A stretch of 64,000 nt of DNA from Fimbriimonadia bacterium (lineage in GTDB: Bacteria; Armatimonadota; Fimbriimonadia; Fimbriimonadales; Fimbriimonadaceae). Under the pieces are notes generated by a model. That model was not told the origin of the DNA, searched no databases, and saw only the letters and a list, made by a program, of their open reading frames with translations. The stretch lies in the NCBI GenBank assembly GCA_030430755.1, contig JAUIKO010000003.1, positions 1 through 64,000 of the forward strand, written 5' to 3'. The position numbers and the translations under genes are program-made. Position 1 is the stretch's first letter. The number at the start of each line of letters is the position of its first letter. Of the stretch, positions 18,874 to 27,263 are shown piece by piece.

Positions 18874-19356
18874 TTATAAGTTATCGGTAGAATCAGGCAA
18901 TATTTCAACTATTACGCTACCCTCTTGCACCAAATCTCCTGACTTAACTGATAATTTTGCTACTGTGCCATCAAAAGGAGCTCTCATCGTCTGTTGCGTC
19001 TTCATGGCTTCGATAACGAGCAATTTATCTCCTTCATGAACCTTCTGATCATTTTCAATAAAAACTTCTACCACTTGAGCTGGCAATGGAGAGACGAATA
19101 CCCCTCCCTTCTTTCCTTTATTATTATTACGAGCTAGATTTTCTTCTTCAATTGTATATACCCTTCCATCATAAGATAGCAGAACTTTTCCTGCAGTTTT
19201 CACACCTATACCACTCTTAACTCCGGATGAGGTTTTAACATAATATCGCAAATTGAAACTTGTTGCTATACTCTGATCTTCTTCTTCTAATGTAACCTGC
19301 ACACCATTTATTAAAACTTTTTTTGTTTTTTTCTCCATACGCATCTCATCCCCCAT
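18874..19356 (-). CDS. Biotin carboxyl carrier protein (acyl-CoA carboxylase type)
   Basis: The C-terminal 75 residues are a biotinyl domain with the biotinylation motif EAMKTQ (lysine near residue 118) and the preceding SPLPAQVVEVFIENDQKV fold. The first 80 residues resemble the linker and BT-type region found before the carrier domain in propionyl- or methylcrotonyl-CoA carboxylases. Biotin on the lysine carries CO2 between the two carboxylase active sites. Three in-frame ATGs are close together (19356, 19344, 19338), and a GGGGGA lies just before the second. It is in an operon with HMG-CoA lyase. A phased array of 11-bp repeats starts five bases upstream. Confidence 0.85.
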   Translation of the reverse strand: MGDEMRMEKKTKKVLINGVQVTLEEEDQSIATSFNLRYYVKTSSGVKSGIGVKTAGKVLLSYDGRVYTIEEENLARNNNKGKKGGVFVSPLPAQVVEVFIENDQKVHEGDKLLVIEAMKTQQTMRAPFDGTVAKLSVKSGDLVQEGSVIVEILPDSTDNL

Positions 19357-19360
19357 ATGT

Positions 19361-19437
19361 TTACCTAGTATTTACCTAGTATTTACCTAGTATTTATCTA
19401 GTATTTATCTAGTATTTATCTAGTATTCACCTAGTAT
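19361..19437 (-). repeat. Seven tandem 11-bp repeats upstream of the biotin carrier gene
   Basis: On the plus strand the unit is TTACCTAGTAT (3 copies), then TTATCTAGTAT (3 copies), then TCACCTAGTAT (1 copy), without gaps. The 11-bp period is close to one turn of DNA, so every CTAG core faces the same side of the helix. The array occupies the expected promoter or 5' leader of the biotin carrier gene. It could be a regulator-binding array or a slippage-prone expression switch. Confidence 0.9.
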
Positions 19438-19567
19438 TCATCACCTAAACCCTATATGCTTGTTCATGATAAATATAAACTTCTTTTTTCATACTTATTT
19501 CATCCAGGCATCTATCATATCGCCTTATTAAAGAACAGATTTATCCTTATGGGTTATATAATTATCT

Positions 19568-20302
19568 TTAAAAGGAGATCTTATCCATCTGCTTAGTTTC
19601 TCTGTAATCCATAGATTTTTGAATAAAAGTATGAAAGAGATTTCGATTTTCAGGATAGGATAATGATCTTTCTGCATGCCATTGAACACCTACCATCCAT
19701 GCATAATCTAAATGTTCTATTCCTTCTATCGTTCCATCTGGATGAACAGCATTTACTCTAAATCGATCCGCAACCTGATCGATAGATTGGTGATGATAAC
19801 TGTTCCCTGTCACAATATTCTTTTGCATGGCATGATAGAGCTTTGTTCCTTGTAACACTTCGTATGTTTGATCTTGATTTTGATGATGTTTTTCATGTCC
19901 TACTATTTCAGGAGTATGTTGATGTAATGTTCCAGAAAAATATGTATTCATAAATTGACACCCGTAACATATTCCAAGAACAGGCATTTCTATAGGGAGA
20001 AGATCAAATATTCTTTTCTCTAACTCATACCGAGAATCATCCTGGACCCTGTTTTTAGGATGCATAAAAGTTTCCCCATACCTCTTTGGATGTATATCAA
20101 ATCCTCCCGTCAATAGTAAACCATCGATTACTTCTAGAATAGATTCACATTCCTCCGTATAAGGGATGAATAAAGGCACACCTCCCATTTGATTGATGGC
20201 CTCCACATAGTTCCAAGATAAAGTAAACTTTCCACCTGTAAAATGAGTGGGATCTTTTACACTTTCAGATGTAATTCCTATGATGGGTCTTTTTTGCTTC
20301 AT
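19568..20302 (-). CDS. Class I glutamine-amidotransferase-like hydrolase (PuuD/peptidase C26 family)
   Basis: A 244-residue enzyme with the triad Cys-His-Glu of class I amidotransferases: nucleophile in LGICYGCQFMN near residue 113, and the His and Glu in VQWHAERS near residue 217. The GLLLTGGFDIHPKRYGE segment near residue 62 and NSYHHQSID near residue 168 are typical of gamma-glutamyl-gamma-aminobutyrate hydrolase (PuuD), which cleaves gamma-glutamyl amides in putrescine breakdown. The usual GICRGxQ is GICYGCQ here. Specificity is uncertain; no other putrescine genes are nearby. A good AAAGGT ribosome site precedes the ATG. Confidence 0.8.
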   Translation of the reverse strand: MKQKRPIIGITSESVKDPTHFTGGKFTLSWNYVEAINQMGGVPLFIPYTEECESILEVIDGLLLTGGFDIHPKRYGETFMHPKNRVQDDSRYELEKRIFDLLPIEMPVLGICYGCQFMNTYFSGTLHQHTPEIVGHEKHHQNQDQTYEVLQGTKLYHAMQKNIVTGNSYHHQSIDQVADRFRVNAVHPDGTIEGIEHLDYAWMVGVQWHAERSLSYPENRNLFHTFIQKSMDYRETKQMDKISF

Positions 20303-20412
20303 GGATACCTTTTTGCTGGTTTCTGTTTAGAAGCATAAACAACACCGTAGTCTCCTACTTCTTTTATCTCTAAACAGGTCCTAATGTTTCTATCTAGAAT
20401 AGTCAGAACGTT

Positions 20413-21612
20413 CTAATCAGATATCATCCAATCTTCGAGGCTGATGACTAATTCTCTAATACGATTCAACATCTGAGCTGCACCTACTCCGTTAATAAAC
20501 CTATGATCAAAACTTAGAGTTAAATTCACCACAGGTTCATGTTTTACAGCATCCTCTTGAATCTTTACATCATAGTATACTTCCCCAATAAATAACGTAC
20601 CACTAGCCGGAGGCACTACAACCGGAATAGCATCTCTCACCCCAAATCCTTGCATATTACTTAAACTGAGTGTTACACTTGCATGAGCCTGATCATCACC
20701 TTCACGCGCTTTATTTATACGTTCTCGAAGTGCATGTTGATACTTACCCCATGATAATGTATCCGCTTTGTCAACAACTGCAAGTACTAAATTGTCACCA
20801 GGGATCGCAACTGCAACACCGAGATTTAAATGATCAAATTCTTTTAATTCCCAATCTTCAGTGATTGTAGATTGGAATGATTTATGCTCTTTCACAGCTT
20901 GAACAACAACATAAGAGAATAATGTAAAAGCAGAAACTTTTTCTTGACCACTCTGGTTTTGAATTTTATCTAACCTTTTCAAAACCGGCTCCCACGGACA
21001 AGCAATGCTAAGTGTAGCAGGTACAACCTGTTTTGAACCTCGAAGTAGTCTTGAGCCTAATAGTCTTTGGGATGAAGATAATTTACTCATCTGATACCCA
21101 GAATCTTCTGCAGCATTCTCTTGATTTGATGATCTGTTTTTCAACCATAGATCAATATCTTCAGGTAATAACTTGCTTCCTTTCTTAGGTATTTGATTTA
21201 ACTCTTCATCTGAAACTTGACACTGTTTAGCATAAGATCTTGTTTTTGGAGGAATATCTGTTCTTCTCGAAGATGGTGATGTAGAATCTTTTATATCGTT
21301 TTCCATCTCTTTTGCTACACTCTGCTCATCGATATCGTTATCTGATTTTTCTCCATTATCTTCAACAGAATCCTCTGTTTCAATAACCACAATATCTGCA
21401 CCTATAGGTAAAAGTTCATCATCTTCTGCAAGCCATTCAACGATTACCCCTGCATATGGAGATTCGATATCCATCACAGCTTTATCTGTTTCCATCTGGT
21501 ATACAGGCTCATCCTTTTCTATTCGCTCTCCGACTTGCTTTAATTTCCCAACAAGACGGGCTTCTTGTAAACCCTCTCCTATCTGAGGAATCTGTACTGA
21601 TATTCTTCTCAT
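20413..21612 (-). CDS. 2-oxo acid dehydrogenase E2 (lipoyl dihydrolipoamide acyltransferase)
   Basis: Domains in order: one lipoyl domain (residues 1-80) with lipoylated lysine in METDKAVMDIE; an acidic linker; a weak E1/E3-binding domain near residues 118-150 (KTRSYAKQC to LLPEDIDLWL); and the acyltransferase core from about 175, ending in LSFDHRFINGVGAAQML. In the catalytic HxxxDG motif the aspartate is replaced by asparagine (HRFING); the catalytic histidine is kept. E2 moves acyl groups to CoA in pyruvate, branched-chain or 2-oxoglutarate dehydrogenase complexes. The single lipoyl domain and the nearby leucine-pathway genes fit a branched-chain or acetoin type, but E1 and E3 genes are not in this window. 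Confidence 0.87.
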   Translation of the reverse strand: MRRISVQIPQIGEGLQEARLVGKLKQVGERIEKDEPVYQMETDKAVMDIESPYAGVIVEWLAEDDELLPIGADIVVIETEDSVEDNGEKSDNDIDEQSVAKEMENDIKDSTSPSSRRTDIPPKTRSYAKQCQVSDEELNQIPKKGSKLLPEDIDLWLKNRSSNQENAAEDSGYQMSKLSSSQRLLGSRLLRGSKQVVPATLSIACPWEPVLKRLDKIQNQSGQEKVSAFTLFSYVVVQAVKEHKSFQSTITEDWELKEFDHLNLGVAVAIPGDNLVLAVVDKADTLSWGKYQHALRERINKAREGDDQAHASVTLSLSNMQGFGVRDAIPVVVPPASGTLFIGEVYYDVKIQEDAVKHEPVVNLTLSFDHRFINGVGAAQMLNRIRELVISLEDWMISD

Positions 21613-21784
21613 AAATTAAACCACTCTTCTTCTTATTCCTATAGTATTCATTCCACAACTAAAGCAAAAACCAGGTAACTTTGTAAATGAAAAGATTGCC
21701 TAATGAATTTCTACAATGGTATCAAGTAGCATAGAATAAATTATTTTTCTGTGAATTAGGTATAACTACTTTAAGAAGAGGAAT

Positions 21785-22393
21785 ATGATGTTAAATAAAG
21801 TACAAATTCCAGAAATGATTCCAGAAAAGTGTTATTCTACTGAAGAAGTCGGTATCAGCAGAATAACGCATGATGAGCATTTAAAGTTATGGCAAGGGTA
21901 TGCAAAGAAAACCAATGAGCTTCGAGAACTCATCTCTCATCTTGAAAAAGACCCTAGCAAAGCGAATCAAATTTACAGTAGCATAAGAGCATTAAAAGTA
22001 GACTATACTTTTGCATATCAAGGGCTCATAAATCATAACATCTATTTTGATACCATTGGTGGAAAGGGCGGTAAACCAACGGGAAAGGTAGCTGATCTTA
22101 TCAATAAATCATTTGGATCTTATGAGAACTGGGTTAATGACTGGAAATGTACCGGGATGGGAGGAAGAGGATGGGCCTTTCTTTCTTACGATCACCAAAC
22201 GCAGACACTATTTAACTATATTGGAGATGCTCAAAACTCTTTTCCAATATGGAACCACACCTGCATATTAGCAATGGATGTGTATGAACACGCATATTAT
22301 TACGATTTTCAAACAGCTCGTATGAAATATATCGAATCTTATTTACAAGTTATAGATTGGGATGCAGTTAATAAAAGAATCGAAAATCGCTAA
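21785..22393 (+). CDS. sod: Superoxide dismutase, Fe/Mn type
   Basis: Converts superoxide to oxygen and hydrogen peroxide in the cytoplasm. The four metal ligands can be placed: His in HDEHLKLWQGY (residue ~31), His in GLINHNIYF (~80), Asp in LAMDVYEHAYYYDF and the His four residues later (~165-170). The GGKGGKPTG segment, GMGGRGWAFLSYD and FNYIGDAQNSFPIW place it in a divergent subgroup, not the classical E. coli SodA/SodB types. An AGAGGA ribosome site precedes the start (ATGATG, two adjacent candidates), with a TATAAC box about 20 bases upstream. The presence of SOD shows exposure to oxygen. Confidence 0.88.
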   Translation: MMLNKVQIPEMIPEKCYSTEEVGISRITHDEHLKLWQGYAKKTNELRELISHLEKDPSKANQIYSSIRALKVDYTFAYQGLINHNIYFDTIGGKGGKPTGKVADLINKSFGSYENWVNDWKCTGMGGRGWAFLSYDHQTQTLFNYIGDAQNSFPIWNHTCILAMDVYEHAYYYDFQTARMKYIESYLQVIDWDAVNKRIENR

Positions 22394-22420
22394 AAAAGCA
22401 CTCGTACAGTTTCATGTGCT

Positions 22421-22426
22421 TAAAAT
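22421..22426 (+). promoter_or_regulatory. -10 box upstream of a small membrane-anchored protein
   Basis: TAAAAT is followed by seven bases and the ATG at 22434, 40 bases after the SOD stop. No ribosome site is present. Confidence 0.4.
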
Positions 22427-22433
22427 GCGTGTT

Positions 22434-23138
22434 ATGAGTGTACTGCTTTCAAAAAAGCAGTACATACAAGTACTCAAAGAAAAAAGAGTTATCCTTATTT
22501 CTCTTTTTATCCTTTTTCATCTATCTCTATTCATTGGATATCGATGCTTTTTGAGTTACTCATCTATCACCACTTTTCCAAAAGAAAGGATCAATTTTGT
22601 AGCATTAGAAGTTCCAGAGACGCATTATATTAAATTGATGAATCATGTGGCATATTTAACATCTAAAAATGACGTTAAACAGAATCACCAATTATCACTT
22701 CATCAACACGCTGAAAATACACATATTGTTCCAAACGGAGAAATATTAGCTCCTACCTCTTCTTCCATTCTTTACAATAAGCAAAAAATTATATTTACTG
22801 ACTCTAGCTTTAAAAATGCAAAATTAATGAAAGAAAAGAGCTTCAATGGACAAGAAGTACTATCCTTAAGTTTCCAGCTGAAGGATCATCTAAATTTTCA
22901 GTTTCCTAAATCTTATGTACAGAAAAAATATAATAAGATTATTTTATTCCTAGACGATATTCCGATAAGTTCGATGAATATGCACAAGAGTATCTGGCCA
23001 ATTAAAAACTTTAAAATTACTGGTATAAAAAATTCTATATTTGCTCAGAAAATTATTAATATTATCAAGAGAAATAATATCAACCAAAGCCAAAAACACA
23101 AAACTTATGCCTTAAAATCAAATCATTCTAAACATTAA
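22434..23138 (+). CDS. Membrane-anchored protein of unknown function
   Basis: No family recognised. The frame is open from an ATG at 22362 inside the SOD gene, but the ATG at 22434 follows a -10-like TAAAAT and gives a typical N-terminal anchor: a basic head (SKKQYIQVLKEKR) followed by one hydrophobic helix, residues 19-40 (VILISLFILFHLSLFIGY). The remaining 195 residues are polar and lysine-rich with several short beta-like stretches, for example YNKIILFLDDIPI, and probably lie outside the membrane. Its overall build recalls FtsQ-like or secretion accessory bitopic proteins, but I see no supporting motif. Confidence 0.55.
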   Translation: MSVLLSKKQYIQVLKEKRVILISLFILFHLSLFIGYRCFLSYSSITTFPKERINFVALEVPETHYIKLMNHVAYLTSKNDVKQNHQLSLHQHAENTHIVPNGEILAPTSSSILYNKQKIIFTDSSFKNAKLMKEKSFNGQEVLSLSFQLKDHLNFQFPKSYVQKKYNKIILFLDDIPISSMNMHKSIWPIKNFKITGIKNSIFAQKIINIIKRNNINQSQKHKTYALKSNHSKH

Positions 23139-23201
23139 TATTTGATTTGTAACCAAATATGGAATAAGTCAAATATTAACGTTATATTTTCAGGTGTTCA
23201 T

Positions 23202-23519
23202 ATGACATTTAGAAGGGTTTATTGGGTAGTAGAGCATTTAACAGAATCGAAGAAATCAGGTGTGTTCGGAGTTTACACATCTATTCCAGACTTAACAGAT
23301 ATCGGTATACCAAACTTTCTAAAACATTATAAATATGAACATCTACGTTTAAATTTAGTAAAGCTCGATTCACATCACAAGCCTTTCGGAACGTATACCT
23401 ATGCTGAAACAGAAAGATTATTTGAAGATTTACAGGCTTTTATCGATGCAGGAGATTTTTCAACAGACGAAGTGAATTCTTTAAAGGAAATGCTACGTAG
23501 GTTGGAGCAATATGAGTAA
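23202..23519 (+). CDS. Small conserved-looking protein of unknown function
   Basis: A 105-residue soluble protein with no family I can name. The start at 23202 is chosen because AGGTG lies seven bases before it; an earlier start at 23142 adds 20 residues lacking any pattern. The sequence alternates strands and a helix (FRRVYWVVEHLTES, SGVFGVYTSIPDLTDIG, RLNLVKLDS, then an acidic helix ERLFEDLQAFIDAG), like a compact alpha/beta domain. It has no signal peptide or membrane span. The tidy ribosome site and composition support a real gene. Confidence 0.6.
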   Translation: MTFRRVYWVVEHLTESKKSGVFGVYTSIPDLTDIGIPNFLKHYKYEHLRLNLVKLDSHHKPFGTYTYAETERLFEDLQAFIDAGDFSTDEVNSLKEMLRRLEQYE

Positions 23520-23569
23520 GTCTCTATTCAAATCGTATAAAACGCCTGGGAAAATACAGTATTCTATAT

Positions 23570-24247
23570 ATGTATATGAAAACCAGAAATATCTGCACTA
23601 AATTCATTTTACTCATCCAGATGGGAAGTTACAGTATTATTCATTCATGCATAAATCCACACTTTGAATATATTTTCAACCAGATGAATATCGATACAAA
23701 AATTAACATAAACATCAATTATGCATATTTAATGAATGAATACCAGTTGATAAGAAAGAGTATCGGAGCATGCCAGAACAATCAAGAGTACCAACTGCTA
23801 TACAATATTATTGAAGATTTTACCGATAAAAGAAACTGTCTATTGAAGTGGCATGAGGATTCAAAAAACAAAATTCAATGTCTCCAATTTCAAAATATTC
23901 CTGAGTGCTACTTACCAACCTTCAAACATAAACTCAATGAAGAGATAGATCATACGTTTCAATCAGTCTATACAGCTCAGAATGATGTCCTAACGATCAT
24001 TCATTCAATATTAAACAGCAAACTACAATCATATATTCTCAATCTTGAACCTCTTTTAGAGATAAAAGAAATTACTCATCCTGAAAACCAGTTAGAGTTA
24101 TTTATTAAAATTAAAAAAAAACAAGTCCGCTTTCATCCAACCACAAAAGTAGATTATTACCCAGGAGCTTCTGCTGATTTGCCTAAACATCAAAAAAAAA
24201 CACCTCCTGATCCACTCAACCCTTCTCGAGGAAGAATCTTTTTATAA
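23570..24247 (+). CDS. Putative exported protein of unknown function
   Basis: The 225-residue product has a short basic start and a hydrophobic stretch (CTKFILLIQMGSYSIIHSC) that could be a signal peptide, possibly a lipoprotein signal ending at the cysteine. The mature part is helical and rich in Asn, Gln and Ile. It ends with a basic proline-rich tail (PKHQKKTPPDPLNPSRGR). Two starts, 23570 and 23576, are equally possible; an AT-rich -10-like sequence overlaps them and there is no ribosome site. No family recognised, so function is unknown. Confidence 0.5.
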   Translation: MYMKTRNICTKFILLIQMGSYSIIHSCINPHFEYIFNQMNIDTKINININYAYLMNEYQLIRKSIGACQNNQEYQLLYNIIEDFTDKRNCLLKWHEDSKNKIQCLQFQNIPECYLPTFKHKLNEEIDHTFQSVYTAQNDVLTIIHSILNSKLQSYILNLEPLLEIKEITHPENQLELFIKIKKKQVRFHPTTKVDYYPGASADLPKHQKKTPPDPLNPSRGRIFL

Positions 24248-24289
24248 ATATATCCTTTCCGAATTTATCGCTCAATCTATAAATTAAGA

Positions 24290-24295
24290 TAAAAT
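24290..24295 (+). promoter_or_regulatory. -10 box, probable leaderless promoter of the CPBP protease gene
   Basis: TAAAAT is followed by GTGAGT and the ATG at 24302, with no ribosome binding site. The spacing is the same six bases seen at other genes of the window. Confidence 0.45.
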
Positions 24296-24301
24296 GTGAG
24301 T

Positions 24302-25864
24302 ATGGATGTAAATCAAAACACTCCTTTTGTTCCCAAAAAGAGCTCTTATCAGAATACACCTTGGATCATTATGGTGATCTTATTAATAGGTTATTCGGTT
24401 TTAAATATTTATCAATTAGAAAAAAAACAAGAAATTCCTAAACATTCTAAACACGCATATCAAGTTTTAACAAAGCAAGTTGAAATGGCTTTAGGGCTAA
24501 ATTATATTATTGAGCAACATGCTCATGAGCTACCCGTATCAAAAGAATCATTAAATCTTTCCGTATCTATTCCACATATCATATCTGAAATAATAGACAC
24601 AAGAGAAACGGATTATAAACATGCGCTCCTCTACTTATCCCTTAGGTCTAAAAATGGAGACCCCATCACAGAAAAAGATATTCTGATTACTAAAGAAAGC
24701 TTCACAAAAGAACAAAAGAAACATCAGCTCAAGGATAGTGCAGAATACAAGACATTAGATTTTTTAGATAAACACATCATTTCTATTCTAGATGATATTT
24801 ACTTAAAAGAAAAACCCGATAAAACACTTCTCAAGACATATCATGAGAAGCTTTTACTCTATCTTGATCATAAAAATTATAGTGACTACTTATTACACTT
24901 TTTAGTTGCAAGTGATATGGAACACAAATTGAATATGAATTCGATATATTCTAAGCTGTACCCGTTTCTAGAATCAAACATAAAAAACTATGCATTTATA
25001 GGTATCTCTCTGATAGGTCTACTACTGCTTAGTATTTTTGTCTGGATTTACTACTTTACGGTTAGAAACGATGGTCAATGTAAACCTCTAGGTTCTCCCT
25101 TATACATACGATCACATGATGATAATAGTAGATTTTTATCTCTTTCGCTCCTTGTATTTCTTTTTGTTTTTATCCTATTACCTTTTGTAGTAACTATAGC
25201 AAGACTACTTTTTCAGAATGCACCATTTCAAACGACGCTCTTTACGCTATGCCTCCATGCTCTATCTTTTGCTGTTTCCATCTATTTTTTCAACAAAATC
25301 ATCAGATTTTTAAATAAAAATCTAATCCAACTTTTAGGGAAAGTAAAAAATATTTTTCTCTATTTAAAATGGATCATACTGGGTTATCTTGCCAATATAC
25401 TTGTTCTGTTTATTGCAGGAATTCTGTCTTGGTGGCTGATACCGTATCTTCCCTCACCGAGCCACCCAATAGAAAGTTTTCTTTCTAGACAGTCGAGTGT
25501 ATATGATATACTCCTTATTTATTTTCTAGCAGCAGTACAGGCTCCTGTTTTAGAAGAAATTTTCTTTCGAGGAATTATTTTTCCTATTTGTACTCGAAAG
25601 TTCTCATCTGTTTGGGTAGGTGCAATCATCTCTGGATTTATATTTGCCATCATCCACCCTCAGGGGCCATCATTATGGCCTGTTTTAACTGCAATGGGAG
25701 CTATGTTAGCTTTTGTCACTTATCATACCAAATCTATCATTCCATCCATATGTATACACGCTATCCACAACACTCTTATCTTAACACTGGCTTTTTCATC
25801 AATATCATCAGAATGTTTTCATATGAATATGATCGAGCTTTTAACTTTTTATATCTTTAGATGA
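24302..25864 (+). CDS. CPBP-family intramembrane metalloprotease with N-terminal extension
   Basis: The C-terminal 130 residues form a CPBP (Abi/CAAX protease-like) domain: the paired glutamates and arginine in LEEIFFRG (about residue 417), the histidine in FAIIHPQG (about 450) and HAIHN (about 486) are its metal and catalytic residues. The family cleaves membrane-embedded substrates or prenylated peptides. Before it come one N-terminal span (residues 20-38), a roughly 180-residue polar helical region, and several further spans, which is longer than usual. The start at 24302 fits the -10 box; a GTG at 24296 would add two residues. The target is unknown. Confidence 0.78.
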   Translation: MDVNQNTPFVPKKSSYQNTPWIIMVILLIGYSVLNIYQLEKKQEIPKHSKHAYQVLTKQVEMALGLNYIIEQHAHELPVSKESLNLSVSIPHIISEIIDTRETDYKHALLYLSLRSKNGDPITEKDILITKESFTKEQKKHQLKDSAEYKTLDFLDKHIISILDDIYLKEKPDKTLLKTYHEKLLLYLDHKNYSDYLLHFLVASDMEHKLNMNSIYSKLYPFLESNIKNYAFIGISLIGLLLLSIFVWIYYFTVRNDGQCKPLGSPLYIRSHDDNSRFLSLSLLVFLFVFILLPFVVTIARLLFQNAPFQTTLFTLCLHALSFAVSIYFFNKIIRFLNKNLIQLLGKVKNIFLYLKWIILGYLANILVLFIAGILSWWLIPYLPSPSHPIESFLSRQSSVYDILLIYFLAAVQAPVLEEIFFRGIIFPICTRKFSSVWVGAIISGFIFAIIHPQGPSLWPVLTAMGAMLAFVTYHTKSIIPSICIHAIHNTLILTLAFSSISSECFHMNMIELLTFYIFR

Positions 25865-25949
25865 ACCATTATAAGTGAATAGATATATTTTATTGAGATA
25901 AAAATACATCTATTTTAGATAATATTTAATTTATTTACATATATCCAGA

Positions 25950-25955
25950 TACTAT
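25950..25955 (+). promoter_or_regulatory. -10 box, probable leaderless promoter of the cysteine desulfurase gene
   Basis: TACTAT is followed by ATAATC and the ATG at 25962. An overlapping TATAAT ends one base before the ATG, which is too close to serve this start. No ribosome site is seen. Confidence 0.4.
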
Positions 25956-25961
25956 ATAATC

Positions 25962-27140
25962 ATGAACCAGAGTCAACAAAAAAGAATATACCTTGATAAT
26001 GCAGCAACTACTCAGCCATACAAAGAGGTGATTGATGTCATCACTGAGTGGGAGAATACTCAGTATGGAAACCCTATGAGCGTTCATGCAGACGGCAGAA
26101 CTGCAAGAAATCAAATAGATATTGCAAGAGAAATCATCACTGAGACTTTGGAGTGTGAATTCAGCGAACTTGTTTTCACTGCATCGGGATCAGAAGCGGC
26201 AACTTTAGCAATAGTAGGATCTGCACTACATCATTTTGAAAACAAAAGAAAACGGATCTTATTTGGAAGTACGGAGCATGAGTGTGTACTATCAACAAAA
26301 AACATTCTCACCAAACTTGGTTATCAAATTGATCTGATACCATGCTTATCTAATGCATCCATAAACATAAACGCTTTAGAAGATATGATGTCTGATGATG
26401 TACTACTTGTTAGCACCATGCATGCAAACAATGAAACAGGTTCGATAAATGATGTTTCTAAAATCAATGCTATTGTATCTTCTTACGGTGCACTTCACCA
26501 TGTTGATGCAGTTCAAACCTATTTAACTCCTATTTTCTCAGACTACATCTGGAAAGTTGCAGATATAAATCCAGATTTAATGAACATTTCTTCTCATAAG
26601 ATTCATGGTCTAAAAGGTGCAGGAGCCCTTTATATAAAACGTGGAGTTAAACTTTCCTCCGTTATTTCAGGTGGGGGGCAAGAAAGAAATTTACGCGGTG
26701 GCACTGAACATACATCTTCTATTATAGGGTTCGGAAAAGCAACTGAAATTGGACATTTACATATGAACGAAAATCGTAAAAAGAAAATGGATTTAAGAAA
26801 CTATTTCTTAGATCTTTTAAGAAAAATCTCAAATATTGAGATGATAGAATCTTGCTCGAACTATAAAAATGTATTACCAGGACATGCTCATGTGCGATTT
26901 AAGAATATTGATGCTGAATCCCTACTCATTCTTCTTGACAGAGCTGGAGTGAGTTGTAGCACTGGATCAGCATGCAGTGGAGGTAGCATCAATGCTAGCC
27001 ACGTTCTACTTTCATCAGGATTTACACCAGAAGAAGCAAAATCAAGTATCCGGTTTACTTTTTCACATCTAAATACAATAAAGGAAGTAGAAGATACAAT
27101 AGAAATTCTTTCTAAAATTTTTAATGAATATATACGATAA
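25962..27140 (+). CDS. Cysteine desulfurase (NifS/IscS class V aminotransferase family)
   Basis: A PLP enzyme that takes sulfur from cysteine for iron-sulfur clusters and thiolated tRNA. Visible marks are the N-terminal YLDNAATTQP, the aspartate in HHVDAVQT, the PLP lysine in SSHKIHGLKGAGALYI (about residue 209), the GGGQERNLRGGTEH substrate loop, and the catalytic cysteine in STGSACSGG (about residue 332). The short cysteine loop SACSGG fits the NifS/IscS group. At 392 residues it is full length. It could supply sulfur to MnmA, encoded at 62348. No scaffold gene (iscU/sufU) is adjacent. Confidence 0.9.
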   Translation: MNQSQQKRIYLDNAATTQPYKEVIDVITEWENTQYGNPMSVHADGRTARNQIDIAREIITETLECEFSELVFTASGSEAATLAIVGSALHHFENKRKRILFGSTEHECVLSTKNILTKLGYQIDLIPCLSNASININALEDMMSDDVLLVSTMHANNETGSINDVSKINAIVSSYGALHHVDAVQTYLTPIFSDYIWKVADINPDLMNISSHKIHGLKGAGALYIKRGVKLSSVISGGGQERNLRGGTEHTSSIIGFGKATEIGHLHMNENRKKKMDLRNYFLDLLRKISNIEMIESCSNYKNVLPGHAHVRFKNIDAESLLILLDRAGVSCSTGSACSGGSINASHVLLSSGFTPEEAKSSIRFTFSHLNTIKEVEDTIEILSKIFNEYIR

Positions 27141-27263
27141 TAATTTTTTATGTTTATTAAACAATCTTAAACATTTATCGATATTCCTAAATTTACATTA
27201 TGAAATAGGTATTATGTCCATCAAGATGTTATATACTAATTATATAAATTAGATTCTAATAAG

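Noticed and set aside
19361-19437. CRISPR array
   Set aside because: Repeats are contiguous 11-mers without spacers, and no cas genes are present.
20324-20381. CTGTTTAGA ... TCTAAACAG separated by about 40 bases upstream of the amidotransferase-like gene
   Set aside because: Arms are short and far apart, with no riboswitch-like conserved core. Chance is a sufficient explanation.
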